A stretch of 18,228 nt of DNA from contig JAZDPW010000008.1 of NCBI GenBank assembly GCA_043797305.1, positions 1-18,228 on the forward strand. Reading direction: 5' to 3'. Every line of letters begins with the position of its first letter. Position 1 is the first letter of the stretch. The position numbers were made by a program, and so were the translations under genes. Below are positions 12,988 through 18,228 of the stretch, one piece after another. Below the pieces are notes generated by a model. That model worked only from the letters and a program-made list of their open reading frames with translations, was not told where the DNA came from and made no database searches. The DNA is from CAZGHF01 sp043797305. Lineage in GTDB: Bacteria; Patescibacteriota; Minisyncoccia; UBA6257; GWB1-50-10.

Positions 12988-13011
12988 CAAGAGCCGCAGG
13001 CCATTCAGGCT

Positions 13012-13038
13012 CGATGAGTTCGATCCCTGCATCGCGCA
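13012..13038 (+). pseudogene. Second 3' tRNA fragment (T-loop and acceptor)
   Basis: TTCGATC (13019-13025), CCTGC and ATCGCGC (13031-13037) plus A read as T-loop, T-stem strand and acceptor 3' strand. ATCGCGC is the exact complement of the acceptor GCGCGAT at 7722-7728. The expected T-stem 5' strand GCAGG occurs 18 bases too early (12995-12999), as if another small insertion split the T-arm. Confidence 0.5.
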
Positions 13039-13065
13039 CAATCTGAGGTTGTCCACAGAATCAAT

Positions 13066-13093
13066 TTGACTTTCTGGGGGACGGGAGTTAAAT
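13066..13093 (+). promoter_or_regulatory. Promoter of the cobalamin-riboswitch operon
   Basis: TTGACT (13066-13071), a 16-base spacer, then TTAAAT (13088-13093). The start near 13100 precedes the riboswitch. The spacer (TCTGG...CGGGA from about 13073) is nearly complementary to CCCG-CTCCAGA (about 13115-13126), an inverted repeat spanning the promoter. Confidence 0.6.
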
Positions 13094-13134
13094 TAGGTTT
13101 AGGAACGATTGAGTTCCCGCTCCAGAAAATAAAG

Positions 13135-13246
13135 ATGCAGTTTCCGGTCAACGATCGTTGGTTGGGGAAGTTGGGTGAGAATCCCACACAATGCCGTTAC
13201 GGTGTTTTCGCCGAAAGGCGGATAAGTCCGATTGCCAACCCTGCAT
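13135..13246 (+). promoter_or_regulatory. Cobalamin riboswitch
   Basis: P1 forms between ATGCAG (13135-13140) and CTGCAT (13241-13246), P2 between GGTTGG (13160-13165) and CCAACC (13235-13240). The core has the conserved cobalamin pattern: GGGAA (13165-13169), then GGGTGAGAATCCC (13173-13185), then CACA and TGCCGTTACGGT, a GAAA-capped hairpin CGCC/GGCG (13209-13220), and the B12-box-like AAGTCCGATTGCC (13224-13236). This order follows the established AdoCbl-type aptamer. An intrinsic terminator lies about 60 bases downstream, before the first gene, so ligand binding should switch transcription off. Confidence 0.88.
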
Positions 13247-13307
13247 AGCTAATCGCCCTCGAGCAAGGGGAAATATCAGTTTTTTCGGTGTCATTACTTG
13301 AATGAAA

Positions 13308-13334
13308 CCCGCTCGACAGGCGGGGCTTTTTGTT
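13308..13334 (+). terminator. Riboswitch expression-platform terminator
   Basis: CCCGC (13308-13312), a 7-base loop, and GCGGG (13320-13324), followed by GCTTTTTGTTT. It lies between the aptamer and the first coding start (13348), the usual place for a cobalamin-controlled terminator. A smaller hairpin (about 13255-13269) between them may take part in the switch. Confidence 0.75.
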
Positions 13335-13347
13335 TCTGGTCGCAAAG

Positions 13348-14952
13348 ATGAATAAAAAAATGAAAAGCAAGTTATTAACATTTCTCATTGTTTTCTCGGT
13401 TGTTTTTTCGGTCTTGTTGTTGCCCACGGCTTACGGTGACGTCAGTTCAGCCGTCGCTTACCTGAAGGCCAAGTCTCCCAATCCGTGGATTACAATGGCC
13501 CTTGTCGCCAATAATGAGGCCGTTAACGTTGATTATCTGAAATCGACAACTGGCGCCAATGCCGTGAATTATGAAGCTCCGATTTTGGCTATTACGGCTG
13601 CCGGGGAGAATCCCAGAACCTTCCCCGATGAAGACTTGGTAGCCAAACTGAAGAGTTTTCACTCTGACGGACAAATAGGAGATGCCTCGATTTTAAACGA
13701 TGACATTTTTGGCGTTTTAGCGCTTCTTGCCGCCAGCGAGCCCGCGAGCGACTCCGCGGTTATGGATGCCAAAAACTTCATTTTGGATAATCAAAACACC
13801 AACGGCGGTTGGTCTTTCGCAGTGGGAGGAGGAAGCGATACTAATATGACTTCTACGGCCATAATGGCCTTGCTTGAAGCTGGCGTAGCCAAAACTGACT
13901 CGCATATCGTAAATGCCATAAGTTACTTGAAATCAGCTCAGAACGACGATGGCGGATTCTCTTATGACCCGCAAAGTCCTTGGGGAACGGGTTCAGATGC
14001 TTCTTCCGATGCCTGGGTGATTTCGGCGATTAACAAACTCGGCGAAGATCCGGATGGTTCTTCTTGGAGCAAAAACGGCAATAGTCCCGTAGACAACCTT
14101 TTATCTTTGCAAACTACCGGCGGATACTTTGAATACCAAGAAGGAACTGGAGAGGATTCTTTTAGCCCTGTGACCACTTCTTACGCCGTGATTGCTTTGA
14201 CGGGCAAGTATTATCCGGTAGGAGTGACATTTACCCCAGTAATTCCCAATGTGGACTACAAGATTGAGGGGAGCGACGGCACAGTTTGCAAAGGAAGCGT
14301 TGACGCTCCGAATGCGTTGGACTTGGTTGTGATAGTCGCTCCGACCTGCGGCTTTACTTATGAAATAGTTGATACCTCTTTCGGTCCTTACTTAAAGAAA
14401 ATAGGGGATAATGAAGCGCATGATTTGGTTGGTTGGCTCTACGCGGTGAATTTTGCCATACCCAATATTGGAGCGGTTGATTACAACTTGGAAAGCGGTG
14501 ACTATGTTATCTGGCACTTCGGCAATTTTGACTGGCAGCCGGGCGGCTCGGAAATTGACTTGAGTGTTAATCTTACTCCTACTTCTGGCAGCGACGGAGG
14601 AAGCGGAGACGGGGGTGAAACCGGAGGCGGGGAAGTTTCGTTCTCAGTCAATGTTTCAGGCGGCGGCAGTGGTTTGAATTTCGGAGACGTTTCACCCGGA
14701 GGTTCCAATTCCGGTAAAGTAGTGATAAAAAACGACGGAAGCGGAGACATATACGTTGAGAGTGCGGTAAGTGGAGACCAAGTTTTCAGAAATTATCTTG
14801 AAATTGACGGGGTTTCCTGGAGGGATTTTGGTACCGATTTGGTGGGAAACGAAGAAGTCGAGAAGGAAATAAATCTGAATATACCCTCGTCTTATTCGGC
14901 TACCGGCTTAAAAGAAGGCAAGCTTATATTCTGGGCTGTATCCAAAGAATAA
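13348..14952 (+). CDS. Secreted transcobalamin/intrinsic-factor-like protein
   Basis: A 534-residue exported protein. A signal peptide (about 1-29, ending TAYG) precedes an alpha/alpha-repeat region (about 30-285) of the prenyltransferase/terpenoid-cyclase superfamily type, with repeats such as NTNGGWSFAVGGGSD, ISYLKSAQNDDGGFSYD and TTSYAVIALTG. Residues about 290-400 resemble DUF4430, the beta domain of intrinsic factor (VGWLYAVNFAIPNIGAVDYN, then GDYVIWHFG). A Gly/Ser linker (about 406-430) leads to a C-terminal beta-sandwich (431-534). Helical repeats followed by DUF4430 is the fold order of mammalian intrinsic factor and transcobalamin, which clamp cobalamin between the two domains. A cobalamin riboswitch lies upstream. 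B12 binding is therefore a strong inference, not shown. ATG 13348 (or 13360) precedes the signal peptide better than the TTG at 13330. Confidence 0.82.
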   Translation: MNKKMKSKLLTFLIVFSVVFSVLLLPTAYGDVSSAVAYLKAKSPNPWITMALVANNEAVNVDYLKSTTGANAVNYEAPILAITAAGENPRTFPDEDLVAKLKSFHSDGQIGDASILNDDIFGVLALLAASEPASDSAVMDAKNFILDNQNTNGGWSFAVGGGSDTNMTSTAIMALLEAGVAKTDSHIVNAISYLKSAQNDDGGFSYDPQSPWGTGSDASSDAWVISAINKLGEDPDGSSWSKNGNSPVDNLLSLQTTGGYFEYQEGTGEDSFSPVTTSYAVIALTGKYYPVGVTFTPVIPNVDYKIEGSDGTVCKGSVDAPNALDLVVIVAPTCGFTYEIVDTSFGPYLKKIGDNEAHDLVGWLYAVNFAIPNIGAVDYNLESGDYVIWHFGNFDWQPGGSEIDLSVNLTPTSGSDGGSGDGGETGGGEVSFSVNVSGGGSGLNFGDVSPGGSNSGKVVIKNDGSGDIYVESAVSGDQVFRNYLEIDGVSWRDFGTDLVGNEEVEKEINLNIPSSYSATGLKEGKLIFWAVSKE

Positions 14953-14953
14953 A

Positions 14954-15481
14954 ATGAGAAATTTAGTTTTTAAAATATCGGTACTGGGGCTATTCTTTGC
15001 AGCTCTTTCGGTTCAGGCGATAGGTTTGTCCGTTTCTCCTCGGGAATTGAAATTCGAATCGCAATTGAGGAAAGCAACAAGCGGAAAAATAAACGTTACT
15101 AATTCTTCGGGCGAAGTTTCGGTTTTCGAAGTTTATCCGGACAATTTTGGAAACTTCATTGAAGTAATGCCGGAAAGTTTTATTTTGGAATCCGGCGAGA
15201 GCAGGGAAGTTATTGTAAAAGCTGTTCCTCGTGAGGAGGGGATATTTAGAACGGATGTTTCTGTCGAGGCGTTTCCGGTCGCTAAAGCGGCATTTAATGC
15301 CGGCGTGGGGGTAAAAATTCCGCTAACTATTGAGGTGGGGACTCCTGAAAATCTTTTTCTGGCCAGGATTTCGCTTTTGCCCTCGGGTTCAAGAAAGGTC
15401 CTTGGAGTGTTTTTATTTATAATGATATTCCTCTCAGCATTATTTATAACAAGGCATGGCCTCAAAGAAATTAAGAAATAG
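14954..15481 (+). CDS. Membrane-anchored beta-sandwich protein of the B12 cluster
   Basis: A 175-residue protein with a signal peptide (about 1-22, LGLFFAALSVQA), an Ig-like beta-sandwich (about 23-135), and a C-terminal membrane helix (about 147-166) with a short basic tail. The domain pattern (LSVSPRELKFESQLRKATSG, KINVTNSSGEVSVFEVYPDN, ILESGESREVIVKAVP) resembles MSP/ASH or DUF916-type domains in surface proteins and pilus chaperones. The last domain of the preceding protein looks related, so the two may interact. It begins one base after the upstream stop and overlaps the next gene by 26 bases. A tether or scaffold role for the secreted binding protein is inferred; no B12 motif is seen in it. 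Confidence 0.72.
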   Translation: MRNLVFKISVLGLFFAALSVQAIGLSVSPRELKFESQLRKATSGKINVTNSSGEVSVFEVYPDNFGNFIEVMPESFILESGESREVIVKAVPREEGIFRTDVSVEAFPVAKAAFNAGVGVKIPLTIEVGTPENLFLARISLLPSGSRKVLGVFLFIMIFLSALFITRHGLKEIKK

Positions 15482-15896
15482 TTTAATAGTGGTTGGGGTT
15501 TTGGCTCTGGTTCTGGTAGGGTTATCGTTTTTTGTCTCCGTTCCTCAACTTACCGATGTTCCTGTGGGGACGAACGAGAGCATCGCTCACGCCTCTTTTG
15601 AGATAGATTTTGGCGATGGACAGACGGAAACAATTAGTTTTGAAGCTGACGGAACAAAAAATATTTTTCAAGTCATGGAAGAGGCTTTACCCGCGGCTGG
15701 AATTCATTTTGATTACGAGACATATGCCGGCTTGGGAAAGTTAATAGATCAGATTGGAGAAAAGAAAAATGGAGAAAACGGCAATTATTGGCAGTTCTGG
15801 GTGAATGGCAGTTACTCAACGGTTGGCGTCTCTTCGTATTTTGTAAAGGCCGGTGACAGAATTGAATGGGAATTTACAAATGAAATTGAAGAATAA
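15456..15896 (+). CDS. Membrane-anchored DUF4430 protein, likely cobalamin-binding beta domain
   Basis: A 146-residue protein: an N-terminal membrane anchor or uncleaved signal (about 8-30) and a single external DUF4430 domain (about 45-146). The family phrases are clear: NIFQVMEEALPAAGIHFDYE, YWQFWVNGSYSTVGVSSYFV and KAGDRIEWEFT. DUF4430 is the fold of the C-terminal beta domain of intrinsic factor and transcobalamin. Here it stands alone at the membrane, so it could take over cobalamin from the secreted protein or present it to the downstream permease; this is inferred. The start at ATG 15456 overlaps the previous gene by 26 bases and its end overlaps the next by 17, so it belongs to one translationally coupled operon under the riboswitch. 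Confidence 0.85.
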   Translation: MASKKLRNSLIVVGVLALVLVGLSFFVSVPQLTDVPVGTNESIAHASFEIDFGDGQTETISFEADGTKNIFQVMEEALPAAGIHFDYETYAGLGKLIDQIGEKKNGENGNYWQFWVNGSYSTVGVSSYFVKAGDRIEWEFTNEIEE

Positions 15897-16440
15897 CAAT
15901 TTAATCTTGGCTTTAATCGTTATCATCTCGGTAGCGAGCGTTGCTTTGAGACTTTTGCCTCATTTGCCTAATTTCGCGCCTATTGGGGCACTGGCTTTGT
16001 TTGTGGGAATCTATGCAAAAAAGAAAATTTGGTTTTTAGCTCCCATTGCTGCAATGTTTTTCAGCGATCTTGTAATCGGTTTCGATAGTTGGAAGATGAG
16101 AGTTGTGGTTTATGGCAGCTTTTTGGTTTATGTCCTCTTGGGAGTCTTCGCCGGGAAGAACAAGTCTTTCGGGACGGTGGTAGGTGGAACTCTTGCCGGA
16201 GCTTTGTTTTTTTACCTTTCAACTAATTTTACGGTCTGGGCTTTTTCCGGAATGTATCTGCATACGTTTCAGGGCTTGATTTTGTGCTATGAGATGGCCT
16301 TGCCTTTCTTTAGAAACACACTGGCTGGAGATTTGTTTTACGTAGGTTCGTTTGTTGGGGCTTATGAGTTTGTCTACTGGTTGTTTTCCCGTCGGCTTTT
16401 ATTTTTCAGAAACCGAAGAGCGCTAGAGATAGCGGGATAA
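15880..16440 (+). CDS. DUF6580-type membrane protein, candidate ECF S component for cobalamin
   Basis: A 186-residue protein with about five to six membrane helices. It matches the DUF6580 pattern: LRLLPHLPNFAPIGALALFVG near residue 24, LAPIAAMFFSDLVIGF near 58, STNFTVWAFSGMYLHTFQGL near 118, and CYEMALPFFRNTLAGDLFY near 140. Family members have the size and helix layout of ECF-transporter substrate-binding (S) components. Under a cobalamin riboswitch and beside DUF4430 proteins, the likely substrate is cobalamin or a relative; this is inference. No EcfA/EcfT genes are in the window, so a shared energising module elsewhere would be needed. ATG 15880 is preferred to GTG 15853 because it starts just before the first helix. 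Confidence 0.78.
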   Translation: MKLKNNNLILALIVIISVASVALRLLPHLPNFAPIGALALFVGIYAKKKIWFLAPIAAMFFSDLVIGFDSWKMRVVVYGSFLVYVLLGVFAGKNKSFGTVVGGTLAGALFFYLSTNFTVWAFSGMYLHTFQGLILCYEMALPFFRNTLAGDLFYVGSFVGAYEFVYWLFSRRLLFFRNRRALEIAG

Positions 16441-16593
16441 AATTTTATCAGGCAGTAGCGAGCGCGGACTCCCAGTTTAAATTGAAACAAATCCGGATAT
16501 GGGGGCAACCTGTTGAAAACTCCGGGTCTAGGAATTAGATAATCCGCATAAACAAAAGGTTTTTGATGCCGCCGCCCGGGCGGATTTTTGTTT
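16441..16593 (+). ncRNA. Unassigned, possibly structured RNA with terminator
   Basis: No gene is seen between the DUF6580 gene and the mraZ promoter. CGGAT (16494-16498) can pair with ATCCG (16542-16546) around a G-rich segment (ATGGGGGCAACC) and a short AACC/GGGT pairing, giving a compact possible structure. A terminator follows: CCGCC (16569-16573), loop, GGCGG (16579-16583), then ATTTTTGTTTTT. I do not recognise an RNA family; it may simply be the 3' untranslated end of the B12 operon. Confidence 0.35.
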
Positions 16594-16596
16594 TTG
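16569..16596 (+). terminator. Intrinsic terminator before mraZ
   Basis: CCGCC-GCCCG-GGCGG (16569-16583) followed by ATTTTTGTTTTTG. AAACAAAA upstream (16550-16557) is complementary to the T-rich tail and may extend the stem. It ends the B12 operon transcript or the putative RNA. Confidence 0.8.
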
Positions 16597-16621
16597 ACTT
16601 AGAGGGGGAGTGGGGTAGTAT
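16594..16621 (+). promoter_or_regulatory. mraZ promoter
   Basis: TTGACT (16594-16599), a 16-base spacer and TAGTAT (16616-16621). It overlaps one TGGGG box and is followed by the phased boxes, as expected for an MraZ-autoregulated promoter. The predicted leader to ATG 16761 is about 130 bases. Confidence 0.7.
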
Positions 16622-16675
16622 TTAATGAAAGTGGGGAATTGTGGATAAGTATGGGGATAACCCCCAAATCTGGGG
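16611..16675 (+). promoter_or_regulatory. MraZ operator: phased TGGGG-type boxes
   Basis: Boxes at 16632 (TGGGG), 16642 (TGGAT) and 16652 (TGGGG) are exactly 10 bases apart, and further TGGGG boxes lie 21 bases before (16611) and 19 after (16671). MraZ of E. coli binds TGGGN repeats with 5-base spacers upstream of its own operon, so this is a direct match to a known operator design on one face of the helix. Confidence 0.8.
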
Positions 16676-16760
16676 ATAAAAGACCCTGGAGGTAACTCTT
16701 TGATGAATCAGAGAGTGCTCAAATTTATAATTCTTCACTTCATTCAGAAATAAATTTGGC

Positions 16761-17192
16761 ATGCTTTTAGGCGAATACAAGCACAATTTGGATACGAAGG
16801 GACGACTGGCGATACCGGCAAAATTTCGCAGTGATTTGTCGGCCGGTGCGATTATCACCCGCGGACTCGACCGATCGCTTTTTATTTTCGGAACGAGCGA
16901 GTGGGAAAACCTGGTGAAGAAACTGATGTCATTGCCTTTGGCTCAGGCAAACTCCCGCGCTTTCGTCCGTTTGATGCTTGCCGGGGCAAGCGACGTCCAG
17001 CTCGACACTCAGGGCCGCATTTTGATTCCCGATTATCTGCGGGAATATGCGGGCCTCAAGAAACAAGCGGTCATTGCCGGGCTTTATAACCGGATTGAGG
17101 TTTGGGACGCGGAGGTTTGGAAACAATACAAGTCGAAGACGGAAGCGGCTTCCGATGAAATAGCGGAGAAGCTGGGAGAACTGGGTATCTAA
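16761..17192 (+). CDS. mraZ: Transcriptional regulator MraZ
   Basis: A 143-residue protein with two tandem SpoVT/AbrB-like half-domains: MLLGEYKHNLDTKGRLAIPA at the N-terminus, and SDVQLDTQGRILIPDYLRE near residue 75, each carrying the conserved D-x-x-GR-x-xIP motif. MraZ forms ring-shaped oligomers that bind TGGGN repeats and control the dcw (division and cell wall) cluster. Such boxes lie directly upstream and rsmH follows, as in most bacteria. ATG 16761 starts the canonical sequence; no Shine-Dalgarno is seen, and the preceding leader resembles that of dnaJ. Confidence 0.95.
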   Translation: MLLGEYKHNLDTKGRLAIPAKFRSDLSAGAIITRGLDRSLFIFGTSEWENLVKKLMSLPLAQANSRAFVRLMLAGASDVQLDTQGRILIPDYLREYAGLKKQAVIAGLYNRIEVWDAEVWKQYKSKTEAASDEIAEKLGELGI

Positions 17193-17260
17193 CTAATGAC
17201 TAACAACTAATGACATTCGAAAATAGAAAATTGTTATAAGTCATGAGTTATTAGTTATAT
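17193..17260. repeat. Heptamer-repeat inverted array at the rsmH start
   Basis: CTAATGA-CTAACAA-CTAATGA (17193-17213) on one side and GTCATGA-GTTATTA-GTTATAT (17240-17260) on the other are 7-base repeats in opposite orientation, so the mraZ-rsmH gap folds into an imperfect hairpin that includes the rsmH ATG (17259). Related perfect heptamers GTCATCA-GTCATCA occur within rsmH at 17441-17454. Confidence 0.6.
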
Positions 17261-18152
17261 GTCACATCAGCCCGTTCTTTTAAATGAAGTAATGGAGATT
17301 TTAAGTCCCAAGCCCGGAGAATTTTTCATAGACGGCACTTTGGGCGGCGGCGGCCACGCCAGAGCTGTTATCGGGAAAATCGAGCCGAACGGAAAATTTT
17401 TGGGAATGGATTGGGACAAAAACGCAATTGAAAAATTTAGGTCATCAGTCATCAGTCATAAACCATCGGTTATTTTGGTAAACGATAACTACAAAAACAT
17501 TTCAATGATATTAAAAGAGAAAAAACTGGGAAAAGCCGATGGGTTGCTTTTGGATTTGGGCTTTTCTTCCGAACAGCTCGAAAGTTCGGGACGAGGTTTC
17601 AGTTTCCAGAGAGACGAGCCGCTTTACATGACTTATTCGAAAGAAACAAAACCGGCTTACAGGGTCTTAAGCGAAGAGAGCGAATTTAATCTCAAACAAA
17701 TAATCAAGGAGTTCGGCGAGGAAAGGTTTGCCGGCCGGATTGCCAAAGCGATAAAAAAGAATTTGCCGATTTTGACGTCGAAGAAACTAGCGGCGGTCGT
17801 CTCCGGCGCCGTGCCGCCCCGGAGGGGCCCCTTCGGGGGAGGTTACGAGAGGGGAAGAATTCATCCGGCGACGAGAACTTTTCAGGCCTTGAGAATTTTC
17901 GTAAACCAGGAACTCGAAAACCTGAAAATATTTTTGGAAAGTGTTCCGTCGATTTTGAATCCTGGCGGGCGGCTGGCGGTGATTTCATTCCATTCTTTGG
18001 AAGACCGGATTGTTAAAAATTATTTTCGGGATTTCAAGAACGGAGAGCTCGCTGAACTTTTAACCAAGAAACCGATAATTGCGGGAGCCGGGGAGGTTAG
18101 AGGTAACCCCCGAAGTCGATCGGCCAAACTAAGGGCAATAAAAATTTTATGA
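17259..18152 (+). CDS. rsmH: 16S rRNA (cytosine(1402)-N(4))-methyltransferase RsmH
   Basis: A 297-residue methyltransferase that adds the N4 methyl to C1402 in the 16S decoding centre using S-adenosylmethionine. The SAM loop is DGTLGGGGHA (about 25-34), followed by the DWDKNA acidic strand, LLLDLGFSSEQLE, the RIHPATRTFQALRIFVNQE signature and VISFHSLEDRIVKNYF near the end. Two unusual stretches lie in frame: residues about 61-68 are encoded by heptamer repeats (17441-17461), and about 187-194 by a 22-base double palindrome (17817-17838) just before the HPATRTFQ signature. Both fall between conserved blocks and keep the frame open. It follows mraZ as in standard dcw clusters, and its TGA overlaps the next start (ATGA). 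Confidence 0.94.
   Translation: MSHQPVLLNEVMEILSPKPGEFFIDGTLGGGGHARAVIGKIEPNGKFLGMDWDKNAIEKFRSSVISHKPSVILVNDNYKNISMILKEKKLGKADGLLLDLGFSSEQLESSGRGFSFQRDEPLYMTYSKETKPAYRVLSEESEFNLKQIIKEFGEERFAGRIAKAIKKNLPILTSKKLAAVVSGAVPPRRGPFGGGYERGRIHPATRTFQALRIFVNQELENLKIFLESVPSILNPGGRLAVISFHSLEDRIVKNYFRDFKNGELAELLTKKPIIAGAGEVRGNPRSRSAKLRAIKIL
17817..17838. repeat. Double palindrome inserted within rsmH
   Basis: CCCCggaGGGG (17817-17827) joined to CCCCttcGGGG (17828-17838), the same unit as in the tRNA at 7737-7758 with two loop differences. It encodes the Pro/Arg/Gly-rich phrase PPRRGPFGG in RsmH. Confidence 0.8.
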
Positions 18153-18228
18153 CCATAATTAAGCCATCGGCCTACAGCCAATATCTCAAGTTCCTTGCTC
18201 TTATTTTCGGCATTCTTCTTTTCGGCGG
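18149..18228 (+). CDS. Start of an ftsL-position membrane protein (partial)
   Basis: Only the first 26 codons are in the window. ATG 18149 overlaps the rsmH stop as ATGA. The translation has a short polar tail (MTIIKPSAYSQYLK) and the beginning of a hydrophobic helix (FLALIFGILLFG). In dcw clusters the gene after rsmH is usually ftsL, a small bitopic division protein of low sequence conservation; the start seen here agrees, but the identification depends on position alone. Confidence 0.5.
   Translation, partial: MTIIKPSAYSQYLKFLALIFGILLFG

Noticed and set aside
7722..13038. A classical integrative element with integrase at a tRNA
   Set aside because: No integrase, recombinase or replication gene lies between the tRNA fragments; only the flanking tRNA pieces suggest insertion, so it is kept as a finding and not annotated as a mobile element.
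1..18228. Use of TGA as glycine (SR1/Gracilibacteria code)
   Set aside because: TGA ends the adaptor, ATPase, sigma and rsmH genes at overlaps with the next starts, which fits TGA as stop.

Overview
The window looks like a piece of a Candidate Phyla Radiation (Patescibacteria) chromosome, most probably a parcubacterium with mid-range GC. The reasons are the family mix (a short HrcA, a sigma/membrane-protein/MacAB cluster, Gly/Ser-rich surface proteins), almost no Shine-Dalgarno sequences, tightly overlapping genes, and many short GC-rich palindromes, some of them inside genes. TGA is used as a normal stop, so this is not the recoded SR1/Gracilibacteria code. The lineage call is inference from gene content; no marker phylogeny could be run.

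Layout. 1-279: the 3' end of a repetitive surface or tail-fibre-like protein. 280-4723: a heat-shock operon (hrcA, grpE, dnaK and a polytopic membrane protein) behind a consensus promoter that overlaps a CIRCE operator; it is closed by a long hairpin. 4784-5930: dnaJ with its own leader. 5933-6483: a monocistronic small protein of unknown function with its own promoter, strong Shine-Dalgarno and perfect terminator. 6484-7481: rplJ-rplL behind an L10 leader and attenuator. 7477-7897: a 133-bp inverted-repeat element, a short terminated transcript, a broken tRNA and an intact tRNA-Val(CAC). 7901-12949: a GIY-YIG remnant, then an ECF sigma factor, a likely membrane partner, and a MacA/MacB-type export system, all nearly or actually overlapping. 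12946-13038: two 3' tRNA fragments.

13066-16440 is the most interesting part: a promoter, a cobalamin riboswitch, an intrinsic terminator and four tightly packed genes. They encode a secreted protein built like intrinsic factor/transcobalamin (alpha-alpha repeats plus a DUF4430-type beta domain), a membrane-anchored beta-sandwich protein, a membrane-anchored stand-alone DUF4430 protein, and a DUF6580-type membrane protein resembling an ECF-transporter S component. The riboswitch and families together suggest a vitamin B12 capture and uptake system at the surface of a CPR cell. 16441-16600 holds an unassigned, possibly structured RNA with a terminator. 16594-18228 starts the division/cell-wall cluster: a promoter with phased MraZ boxes, mraZ, rsmH and the first codons of an ftsL-position gene.

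Two features recur. First, small palindromes have entered functional sequence: the grpE 3' end, the D-loop and anticodon arm of the broken tRNA, and the rsmH reading frame. Second, control regions are made of nested inverted repeats that often reach the start codon (hrcA, grpE, dnaJ, rplJ, mraZ, rsmH).
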